NCBI GenBank assembly: GCA_963843285.1
Contig: CAWJJO010000012.1
Coordinates: forward strand, 62,001-126,000
DNA length: 64,000 bases
Direction: 5' to 3'
DNA from: CAZDDB01 sp963843285
GTDB lineage: Bacteria; Acidobacteriota; HRBIN11; JAKEFK01
The notes beneath the pieces were generated by a model, which saw only the letters and a program-made list of their open reading frames with translations, made no database searches and was not told where the DNA came from. The position numbers and the translations under genes were made by a program. Shown here piece by piece: positions 34,997 through 42,951 of this stretch (position 1 is the first letter of the stretch; each line of letters begins with the position of its first letter).

Positions 34997-35974
34997 GTGC
35001 AGGATTCGATAGTTCTATGTGTCCGGGAAGCAAACCTTCTGCGGAGGCGTTTGCGTCACTTACTCCAATTGCGCGAAGAATTGATCGCCAGGGCAAACGA
35101 AGAAACAGTTCATGATATCCGCGTCGCATCGCGGCGGGCGCGGGAAGTTCTCGACTACCTGGAGACGGTCATACCTGAAAGCTCCTTCAAAAAAATGCAG
35201 CGTTGTGCGAAGAATCTCACTTCGAACCTCGGTGAGATGCGGGAAATAGAAGTAAACATGAAATTATCGGAAAAACTACAGAAAAAGGAGTTGATTCCCA
35301 CTGTTGCAGCGGAACTCCTGATGCATTCGCTGATGAAGCGCAAGGAGAAACTTCAACAAAGAGTGCAGAAGCACATGAAGTTGCGCAATTTTGCGTCTTA
35401 CCAGAAATTCTTGTCGCGCCTGAAAGGCTCAAGGACTATGCACCCAACGGTCCAGGAGGTCTTGAAGCGCCGCGGAGATGATTTTTGTGACTTCGATTTA
35501 ACAGATGGAATGAACGATGAAAGGCTGCATGAATTGAGGATTCTGACCAAGAAGTTCCGCTACGCTGCAGAGATCTACAACACCCTTCAACCCCAAAAGC
35601 TCGGACGATTTATTCTGCGGCTCAAAAGACTGCAAGAAATTCTGGGTGAAATTCACGACCTTTTTGTTTTTTCGAACCTGCTGGAGGATGAGAAGCAGAA
35701 ATGGAATCGCCCGGGACTGAAAATGATTCCCGAAGCGTTGGATCATGCCATTCAAGTGGTATCCCTGCAAAAAGAGAAGCTGTATCCGCGCGCTCGAATA
35801 TTATATCAACGAATTCTCGATAGCACTCCGGAAGCGATTAGACCCGTATCCGGCGAGAAGGCGCAGATTGCGCAGACTTCCGAAGCTCGAAATCCGGGAA
35901 CAGAAGAACCTGAATCTGGAGTTGATTTCGTGACAGTTTCGGAATCGAACCTTGAAAGCCCGTCTACGGAATAA
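34997..35974 (+). CDS. CHAD domain protein
   Basis: A 325-residue helical, basic protein. The CHAD signature is clear: VHDIRVASRRAREVLDYLE near residue 38 and LHELRILTKKFRYAAEIYN near residue 177. CHAD domains bind polyphosphate and are often found with polyphosphate or stress genes. The first 280 residues are the domain; the last 45 are low-complexity and acidic. The start is a GTG at 34997 with only a weak upstream site. Its stop codon lies inside the first operator of the next promoter module (35964). Membership in the same set as acetate kinase and phosphoketolase suggests a role in energy stress, by inference. Confidence 0.88.
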   Translation: MQDSIVLCVREANLLRRRLRHLLQLREELIARANEETVHDIRVASRRAREVLDYLETVIPESSFKKMQRCAKNLTSNLGEMREIEVNMKLSEKLQKKELIPTVAAELLMHSLMKRKEKLQQRVQKHMKLRNFASYQKFLSRLKGSRTMHPTVQEVLKRRGDDFCDFDLTDGMNDERLHELRILTKKFRYAAEIYNTLQPQKLGRFILRLKRLQEILGEIHDLFVFSNLLEDEKQKWNRPGLKMIPEALDHAIQVVSLQKEKLYPRARILYQRILDSTPEAIRPVSGEKAQIAQTSEARNPGTEEPESGVDFVTVSESNLESPSTE

Positions 35975-35998
35975 AGGAGGAAACTCGTAGTTTCGTGG
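35964..35998. promoter_or_regulatory. Operator pair upstream of the cNMP/PilT gene
   Basis: CTACGGAATAAAGGAG (35964-35979) is identical to the copies at 26328 and 34876 and contains the CHAD stop codon. The second copy (35983-35998, CTCGTAGTTTCGTGG core) has lost one base relative to 34896. Confidence 0.68.
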
Positions 35999-36038
35999 GA
36001 TCCAGCGTTGCTGCCAGGGACGCTCGAGCGGGTAGTGA

Positions 36039-36053
36039 CGGCATAAAAGTTGC
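36039..36053 (+). promoter_or_regulatory. Sigma-54 promoter of the small ORF and cNMP/PilT gene
   Basis: CGGCATAAAAGTTGC, GG 36040-36041 and GC 36052-36053. Start near 36065, about 94 and 74 bp after the operator centres. Confidence 0.75.
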
Positions 36054-36090
36054 GTTACACACAAAGAAAATTGAAACTAGAGGAGACAAC

Positions 36091-36174
36091 ATGAAATACG
36101 GGAGTTCGCTATTGAACATACCCTGCATGGCCCACGAGTGGGAATTGGCATCCTCTTCTGAGATAATCTTCTGA
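36091..36174 (+). CDS. Possible 27-residue leader peptide
   Basis: A short frame (MKYGSSLLNIPCMAHEWELA and seven more residues) with a strong ribosome-binding site (AGGAG, 6 nt before the ATG) begins about 26 nt after the predicted start of transcription. It ends 26 bp before the cNMP/PilT ATG. The well-placed start signals make translation likely; it may be a small protein, an upstream leader or the relic of a lost gene. No homology is recognised. Confidence 0.45.
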   Translation: MKYGSSLLNIPCMAHEWELASSSEIIF

Positions 36175-36200
36175 AGTCATCCCAATCAACGAGGAATTTT

Positions 36201-38030
36201 ATGCAAACAATGCCTCCCAATCCTGAAGTGGTAAACAAATTGGCCGCGTCGTTGCAACGCTGCGCACTGTTCCAGGGGATGGAACAAAAACTGTTAGCAG
36301 CAGTTGCAGCCAAAGCGAGCCTTGTACAGGTAGAGCCGGGAGAATTTCTGACCCGTGAAGGAGAATCGGCGGATGCTTTTTTTGTCTTTCTAAATGGTCA
36401 AGCTTCGGTGATGATCGGGCAAAAAGGAAAAAAAGAGCAAGTCGAGATCGCACAGCTTGGCCCCGGTGACAGCGTAGGTGAAGTCGCGTTGCTGCTCTCG
36501 CAGCCCTATGCGGCTTCTGTAAAGGCAACCAGCCGGATCGTGGCAGCACGCTACGACGCGAAACTCTTTGACAAAATGGGAAAAGAGATTCCCGCATTCG
36601 GGATAATGCTCGCAAAAGCAATCGGCCGGCGACTCCTGCAAGTGGCCCGAATGATCCCTATTCCGGAATACAGCAGCCAGGAGGCTCCTTCGGAACAGAC
36701 ACTGAAGCTTCTGCCAATTGATTTCATTCGAAGGCACCGTGTTCTACCGATCAAAAAAGACGGAAATCGGCTTACTCTAGGATTCTTAGACGAACCCAGC
36801 AGTCCGGTTCTGCAGAGCGTTCGTAGTCTCCTGACAGGAATCGAGCTCCGGCCAGTACGAATTGATTCTACTTTATTCGAATCCGTAATGCGGACACACT
36901 CCGGAGCGCTCGAGAAACCGAAGCAGGAAACTCCTCCAAAGAAACAGGAAAAAATCGGTAAGGCTATTCCGCTTTCGCTCGATGGGCTCCTTCAGTCCAT
37001 GATGACCGAAGGAGCGTCCGATCTTCATCTCTCCGCCGGCCACCATCCAAGATGGCGCATCGATGGTGAACTGATCGATGTCGTAGACGCCCCGGTGTTG
37101 GATTCCACTATTGTTTTGCAGCTTTTAACACCTTTGATCGACCAGCGCTACGTCACGCAGTTTGAAGAAACGAACGATGCAGATTTTGCGTATACGGTTG
37201 CGCAAGCTCGATTCCGTGTGAATCTCTTTCGTAATTCCCACGGGACAAGCGCCGTCTTCCGGCACATCCCTCTGGCGATTCCAACCCTGGAGCAACTTGG
37301 CATGCCGGAAGTCATCGGCCGTTTCTGCAGTGAACCGAAAGGACTCATTCTGGTGACGGGACCCACCGGGAGCGGGAAATCGACAACTCTTGCAGCAATG
37401 GTGGATCTCATCAACAAAACGCGAAAGGAACACATTCTTACACTGGAAGATCCGATTGAATTTGTTCATCCGAGTCAGGCTGCATTGGTCAATCAGCGGG
37501 AAGTAGGTTCGCATACACAAACTTTTTCTCGCGCGTTACGAGCCGCTTTGCGAGAGGATCCCGACATTGTCCTCGTTGGTGAAATGCGCGATCTGGAAAC
37601 CGTCTCCCTGGCATTGGAAACCGCGAATACAGGGCACCTCGTGCTGGCAACGCTCCACACTTCTACGGCCGCACTGACCGTCGACCGGATCGTGAGCTTC
37701 TTTCCATCCGACCAGCAGAATCAAATTCGGTCCACACTGGCGGATGTATTGCGAGGCGTGATCTGTCAGAATCTCTGCCGCCGCATTGGAGGTGGACGCG
37801 TTGCGGCTCTTGAAATTATGGTGGTGAATCCGGCGATCTCCAGTTTGATCCGGGAGGGCAAAACGATTCAAATTGCCAACATCATGCAGACGGGAAAAGC
37901 ACTCGGGAACCAACTTCTCAACGAGTCATTGACCCATTTAATTCAGACTCAGAAAGTAGAATACGACGAAGCCCTGAGCAAAGCTGTCGACAAGGCGGAC
38001 ATCGCCCGTAGGATGAAACACACACCGTGA
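36201..38030 (+). CDS. Fusion of cNMP-binding domain, MshEN-type domain and PilT-like ATPase
   Basis: A 609-residue protein with three parts. Residues about 12-135 form a CRP-like cyclic-nucleotide-binding domain (LFQGMEQKLLAAVA, PGEFLTREGESADAFFVFLNG, GPGDSVGEVALL). Residues about 170-235 resemble the N-terminal domain of GspE/MshE ATPases (RRHRVLPIKKDGNRLTLGFLD), which in MshE binds c-di-GMP. Residues 255-605 are a PilT ATPase: ASDLHLSAGHHPRWRIDGEL, Walker A GPTGSGKST (about 387), the Asp box LTLEDPIEF, Walker B DPDIVLVGEMRD and His box ATLHTSTA. PilT powers pilus retraction; no pilus genes are nearby. GAGGAA lies before the ATG. The build suggests nucleotide-gated motor or secretion activity. 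Confidence 0.88.
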   Translation: MQTMPPNPEVVNKLAASLQRCALFQGMEQKLLAAVAAKASLVQVEPGEFLTREGESADAFFVFLNGQASVMIGQKGKKEQVEIAQLGPGDSVGEVALLLSQPYAASVKATSRIVAARYDAKLFDKMGKEIPAFGIMLAKAIGRRLLQVARMIPIPEYSSQEAPSEQTLKLLPIDFIRRHRVLPIKKDGNRLTLGFLDEPSSPVLQSVRSLLTGIELRPVRIDSTLFESVMRTHSGALEKPKQETPPKKQEKIGKAIPLSLDGLLQSMMTEGASDLHLSAGHHPRWRIDGELIDVVDAPVLDSTIVLQLLTPLIDQRYVTQFEETNDADFAYTVAQARFRVNLFRNSHGTSAVFRHIPLAIPTLEQLGMPEVIGRFCSEPKGLILVTGPTGSGKSTTLAAMVDLINKTRKEHILTLEDPIEFVHPSQAALVNQREVGSHTQTFSRALRAALREDPDIVLVGEMRDLETVSLALETANTGHLVLATLHTSTAALTVDRIVSFFPSDQQNQIRSTLADVLRGVICQNLCRRIGGGRVAALEIMVVNPAISSLIREGKTIQIANIMQTGKALGNQLLNESLTHLIQTQKVEYDEALSKAVDKADIARRMKHTP

Positions 38031-38087
38031 TTGCGAGCAAATTCCCTAGCTAGATTCGGGTTGCAATGCCGGCGCTACCCGGCTTCA

Positions 38088-40177
38088 CTATTTTCGGCGC
38101 TGCTGTTGTTCGAAATTTACAAACAGTACGACTACGGAACGCGCTTCGGCTCGATACGTAAAGCCGGGAATCAAGGGAGCGGCGAGCCATGGAACGATGT
38201 CATTCGGCGAGTCAAGGGCGGTATCAATCCAACGACACCACACACTCTCGCTCCCATGATTCGCAAGCGGCAGCTCGAACGTGAGAGGCTCCCAATACGC
38301 ATTCAGGATAAAGTGTACGAGCAACCCTTGCTTCCGGAGCTCTATCGTGAAGGCAATACTGTGCGAATGTGGATTCCAATCCGGCTGGTTCAGCTTGACA
38401 CCATGCCATGCCTTATTCCCTTGCAGGATTAATTGATTCAGACTCAAACGTTGCCGCTCGTGTTCGACATCCCGCAGCAGCCGTCGCTCGTTCAGCAGTG
38501 TCACAAACCGGTGCATATCGGCATGTCTTGTGACCATGGACCAATCGAACCAATTCGTGTCGTCATCCAAACAATATGCGTTATTGTTTCCGAACTGCGT
38601 TCGTCGCACTTCATCGCCCATCAGAATCATAGGCATCCCAAGCGAGAGCAGCATCACAGTCAGGAAATTCTTGACCTGCCGGTTTCGCAGTTTCTCCACT
38701 GCAGGATATCGGTCGGTCCCTCAACGCCGCAATTCCAACTTCGATTATCGTTTGCGCCGTCACGGTTGTCTTCGCCGTTGGCTTCGTTGTGCTTCGAGTT
38801 GTACGAAACGAGGTCGTTGAGCGTGAATCCATCATGACAGGTCACGAAGTTGATGCTTTGCTCCGGCTCACGATCCTCATGACCGAAGATCTCCGGGCTT
38901 CCGATCAAGCGGTCCGCGAAACTCGCGACCGACCCTTCAGCGCTGCGAAAGAAATCGCGGGCATCGTCCCGAAACCGCCCGTTCCATTCTTTCCAACTAT
39001 CGCCTATAAACGAACCAACTTGATACAGACCTGCAGCATCCCATGCTTCCGCGATCAGTTTGGTTCCAACCAGGTAGGGATCCGATTCAATGTCCCAAAG
39101 GATTGGCGGATTCTTCAGTGGTTGGCCGGTCTCATCGCGAGTAAGGATCGAAGCGAGGTCGAACCGAAAACCGTCTACATGCATTTCCTGCACCCAGTAT
39201 CGGAGGCTATCCATTATCAAACGGCGGACGATCGGATGATTTGCATTCAAGGTGTTCCCGGTACCGGTGTAGTTGCTATACAAGGACCGGTCTTGCTCCA
39301 GAATGTAGTAGGCGTCGTTCTCCAAACCTCGATAGCAAAGAGTTGGCCCTTCTTGATTCCCTTCAGCAGTATGGTTGTAAACCACATCAAGTACGACTTC
39401 AATGCCGGCACGATGAAGAGCCTTCACCATATCGCGAAACTCGAACACCGGACCCGTAAGTTCCTTGCGGGAACTGTACTCCGCGTGCGGCGCAAAGAAG
39501 GAGACGGGGCTGTAGCCCCAATAATTGAGATGGCCGGGAGAGCAATCTTGAGGGTCGAACTGAAAAACAGGAAGCAACTCCACTGCGGTGATGCCGAGGT
39601 CCTTAAGGTAAGGAATCTTTTCAATCAATCCTGCATAGGTACCGCGTTTCTCTGATGCCACACCTGAATTCGGATTGCGGGTAAAGCCTCCGACATGCAT
39701 TTCGTAGATCACACTGTTCGCGGAGGGTCGCTTCAGCGGCGCATCCCCTTGCCAGTCGTATTGTCGCAGATCTACAACTACACTTTTCATTGCGGTTGCA
39801 CAATTATCGCCCGGCCTGGATGCCGCGATGCGGTTGTAGTTTTCAGGAACAGCTACAGCCCTAGCGTAAGGATCAAAAAGGACCTTCTCGCGATCAAAAC
39901 GAAGCCCTTGTTGCGGCTCAAACGGTCCAATTGCGCGGTAGCCGTAGATCTGCCCGGATTGGAGTCCGGGAACAAAGACGTGCCGGTAATGATGCGTGCG
40001 GTTCATCCATGAATCCAGGGGAATCACGATCGCAGGCTTCGCATCATCGACGTTCTCGAACAGCAGTAGTTCTACGATTTTGCTGGTTTTCGAGAATACG
40101 CTGAAGTTGACGCCATCCGGATAGACAGTTGCTCCAAGCGGGAAACTTTTTCCCGGTGCGACTAATTTGCTTCGCAT
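38088..40177 (-). CDS. glgX: Glycogen debranching enzyme, GlgX type (isoamylase family), one frameshift here
   Basis: Hydrolyses alpha-1,6 branches of phosphorylase-limited glycogen. A CBM48 domain (FPLGATVYPDGVNFSVFSK) is followed by a GH13 barrel with YWGYSPVSFFAPHAEY, the nucleophile in DGFRFDLAS, the acid/base Glu in LIAEAWD, and FVTCHDGFTLNDLVSYN. The frame changes near 38715 (a base is missing before YPAVEKLRNRQVKNF), after which GMPMILMGDEVRRTQ and the C-terminal domain continue to 38088. Total length of about 697 residues is normal. I start at ATG 40177, 17 bp after the phosphoketolase stop; the open frame extends further upstream but overlaps that gene. Co-transcribed with phosphoketolase. 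Confidence 0.9.
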
Positions 40178-40193
40178 TCTCGCACTACAAGTT

Positions 40194-42602
40194 TCAGACG
40201 TTGTCCGCTTCGGTGGAGGCTGCGCGCTTCGCAACGGGAGCACGCTCACCCCATTGCCAGCCGGTGATCTCAGGCATGTCATCACCATACCTTTCGATAT
40301 ATTGTTTGTGCTCCAGCAGCCTGTCGCGAATCGCCTGTTTGGCATACGCGGCTCTGGCTCCCAGTAACGGCACTCGATCGATTACATCAGCCACCAGATG
40401 GAATCGGTCCATTTCATTCAGTACGCACATATCGAACGGCGTAGTTGTGGTTCCTTCCTCTTTATACCCGCGAACATGCAGACTTTTGTGGTTTGTACGC
40501 CGGTAGGTGAGCCGATGGATCAACCATGGATAACCATGGAATGCGAAGACGATCGGCTTGTCCTTCGTAAACAGGGCATCGAAATCCTGATCCGACAGGC
40601 CATGAGGGTGCTCGCTGGACGGCTGCAGTTTCATAAGATTCACGACATTGATAACACGGACCTTCAATTCGGGGAGATGCTCCCGCATGATATCCACAGC
40701 GGCCAGAGTTTCCAATGTTGGGACATCACCGCAACAGGCCATCACCACATCAGGTTCGCTCCCTTTATCATTGCTGGCCCACTCCCAGATCCCGATTCCC
40801 GCCGTACAATGCTTGATGGCCTCGTTCATGTCCAGCCACTGCGGAGCCGGTTGTTTGCCGGCGACCACGACGTTGACATAGTTACGGCTTCGGAGACAAT
40901 GATCCGTCACAGACAAAAGCGTATTCGCGTCCGGCGGCAGATAGACTCGCACAACATCCGCTTTCTTGTTTACAACGTGATCGATAAATCCTGGATCCTG
41001 ATGACTGAATCCATTATGATCCTGCCGCCAGACATGGGAGCTGAGCAGATAGTTCAGTGAAGCGATCGGCCGGCGCCAGGGAATATGGTGGCAAACTTTC
41101 AGCCATTTCGCATGCTGATTGAACATCGAATCGATGATGTGGATAAAAGCTTCGTAGCAGGAAAAGAAACCGTGTCTTCCGGTTAGCAGATAGCCTTCCA
41201 ACCAACCCTGGCACTGATGCTCGCTGAGCACTTCCATTACGCGCCCATCGGGGGCCAAATGGTCATCGTACGGATATTGTTCGGCCATCCAGGCTCGATT
41301 GGTAACTTCCATTGCATCCTGCCAGCGGTTCGAGTTGTTCTCATCCGGACTAAATAAACGAAAATTACGGCTCTCCATATTTAGTTTCATTATGTCGCGA
41401 AGAAACTTTCCCATGAGTCGAGTGGATTCGGCCATGGCCGCGCCAGGCTTCGTGACCTTGACGGCATAGTCACGGAAATCGGGCATCCGCAGATCTCGAA
41501 GCAGCAGACCTCCGTTCGTATGCGGATTGGCGCTCATGCGGCGCTCTCCTTTCGGCGCGAGTTCGGCGATTTCGGGTCTTAGCCGCCCCGTCTGATCAAA
41601 CAACTCATTCGGCTTATAGCTCTTCATCCATTTCTCAAGAAGTTTCACATGCTCCGGCTTTTCGTGCATTTCTCCCATTGGTACCTGATGGCTCCGCCAG
41701 TAGTCTTCGGTCTTTTTGCCGTCAATCTCCTTCGGGCAAGTCCATCCCTTGGGAGAACGAAAGATGATCATCGGCCAGCGTGGACGCTGCTTGACACCGT
41801 TCTTCCGCGCTTTGGTCTGGATACTGCGGATCTCATCAAGACAGATGTCCAGTGTAGACGCCATGAGCTGGTGCATCTTGGTTGGCTCGTGTCCTTCTAC
41901 GAAATAAGGGTTGTAACCGTAACCGCGGAATAGCTGCTCCAACTCCTCCTTGCTGATTCGCGCGAGCACTGTTGGATTGGCGATCTTGTAACCATTCAGA
42001 TGTAGGATCGGAAGCACCGCTCCATCGGAGACAGGATTCAGAAACTTGTTGGAATGCCATGAAGTCGCGAGTGGTCCGGTCTCAGCTTCACCATCCCCGA
42101 CAACGCAAGCGACAATCAAATTGGGATTGTCGAATGCTGCGCCATAAGAGTGAGAGACAGCATAACCCAATTCGCCACCTTCATGTATCGATCCAGGTGT
42201 CTCGGGCGCTACGTGACTGGGGATGCCTCCGGGGAATGAAAACTGTTTGAACAACCGCTTCATGCCCTCTTCGTCCTGGGAAATATTTGGATAGACTTCG
42301 CTGTATGTGCTTTCCAAATACGCATTCGCGACCAAACCCGGTCCACCATGCCCGGGACCGGTGATGTAGAGCATGCTAAGATCCAATTTCTTGATTACGC
42401 GATTTAGATGTACATATATGAAATTCAGGCCCGGTGTGGTACCCCAGTGACCGAGCAGCCTTGGCTTCACATGCTCTTTACGCAACGGCGTTTTGAGAAG
42501 CGGGTTATCATACAGATAAATCTGTCCGACTGAGAGATAATTCGCGGCGCGCCAGTAGGCATCCATCACATTGAGTTCTTTCTCCGACAAAGAATTCTTC
42601 AT
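40194..42602 (-). CDS. xfp: Phosphoketolase (xylulose-5-phosphate/fructose-6-phosphate)
   Basis: Thiamine-diphosphate enzyme that splits xylulose-5-phosphate or fructose-6-phosphate with phosphate, giving acetyl phosphate. About 802 residues, intact. Signatures: YITGPGHGGPGLVANAYLE, EGGELGYAVSHSYGAAFDNP, GDGEAETGPLATSWHSNKF (the ThDP-binding motif) and the C-terminal TPFDMCVLNEMDRFHL. The start is taken at ATG 42602, preceded by AAGGAG; earlier in-frame codons to 42644 would lack a site. Driven by a sigma-54 promoter about 90 nt upstream and co-transcribed with glgX. Together with ackA it forms a short ATP-yielding route to acetate. Confidence 0.95.
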   Translation of the reverse strand: MKNSLSEKELNVMDAYWRAANYLSVGQIYLYDNPLLKTPLRKEHVKPRLLGHWGTTPGLNFIYVHLNRVIKKLDLSMLYITGPGHGGPGLVANAYLESTYSEVYPNISQDEEGMKRLFKQFSFPGGIPSHVAPETPGSIHEGGELGYAVSHSYGAAFDNPNLIVACVVGDGEAETGPLATSWHSNKFLNPVSDGAVLPILHLNGYKIANPTVLARISKEELEQLFRGYGYNPYFVEGHEPTKMHQLMASTLDICLDEIRSIQTKARKNGVKQRPRWPMIIFRSPKGWTCPKEIDGKKTEDYWRSHQVPMGEMHEKPEHVKLLEKWMKSYKPNELFDQTGRLRPEIAELAPKGERRMSANPHTNGGLLLRDLRMPDFRDYAVKVTKPGAAMAESTRLMGKFLRDIMKLNMESRNFRLFSPDENNSNRWQDAMEVTNRAWMAEQYPYDDHLAPDGRVMEVLSEHQCQGWLEGYLLTGRHGFFSCYEAFIHIIDSMFNQHAKWLKVCHHIPWRRPIASLNYLLSSHVWRQDHNGFSHQDPGFIDHVVNKKADVVRVYLPPDANTLLSVTDHCLRSRNYVNVVVAGKQPAPQWLDMNEAIKHCTAGIGIWEWASNDKGSEPDVVMACCGDVPTLETLAAVDIMREHLPELKVRVINVVNLMKLQPSSEHPHGLSDQDFDALFTKDKPIVFAFHGYPWLIHRLTYRRTNHKSLHVRGYKEEGTTTTPFDMCVLNEMDRFHLVADVIDRVPLLGARAAYAKQAIRDRLLEHKQYIERYGDDMPEITGWQWGERAPVAKRAASTEADNV

Positions 42603-42680
42603 GATCTTCTCCTTTTTTTTCATACCGGTGCCTCCATCCTGCAACGTTCAAAAGCCCAGGGAGTATCCTTACATAGAAAT

Positions 42681-42695
42681 GCAAATATGAGGCCA
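42681..42695 (-). promoter_or_regulatory. Sigma-54 promoter of xfp-glgX
   Basis: Minus-strand TGGCCTCATATTTGC, correct element spacing. Start near 42669. The operator at 42817-42832 is about 155 bp upstream. Confidence 0.78.
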
Positions 42696-42816
42696 CGACC
42701 GGAAAGGTCCATCGATGATTCTGCTAAGTGTTTAGAAGCGCAACGCTTATTCGGTTTCGGAAATCAGTGAATTGACCTTTCGCGAATTTTTCATAAAATA
42801 CGAAATCAAGTAGTTA

Positions 42817-42832
42817 CTCCGGTATTACGGAG
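42817..42832. promoter_or_regulatory. 16-bp operator between xfp and GH63 promoters
   Basis: CTCCGGTATTACGGAG is the best copy of the motif and defines the consensus. A poor second copy (ATACGAAATCAAGTAG, 42798-42813) lies 19 bp before it. It lies between divergent sigma-54 promoters. Nothing else is seen in 42603-42951. Confidence 0.72.
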
Positions 42833-42905
42833 GAATTGAGACCAGTGGCAGGAGCAGTGGCCCTAAACAACGTCGGGGAAACGCTGCATGGAAGCAAGGT
42901 CTTCG

Positions 42906-42920
42906 TGGCACATTAGTTGC
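42906..42920 (+). promoter_or_regulatory. Sigma-54 promoter of the glycoside hydrolase operon
   Basis: TGGCACATTAGTTGC, an exact match in both elements. Start near 42932, about 20 nt before the ATG; the operator centre is at about -108. Confidence 0.86.
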
Positions 42921-42951
42921 TCTTAAAGCACGATAACAAAACGGAGGAGTT

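Noticed and set aside
38031..38432. Open frame after the cNMP/PilT gene
   Set aside because: Overlaps the 3' end of glgX on the other strand and shows no homology or start signal.
38789..39655. 288-codon open frame on the plus strand
   Set aside because: Antisense shadow of the glycogen debranching gene.
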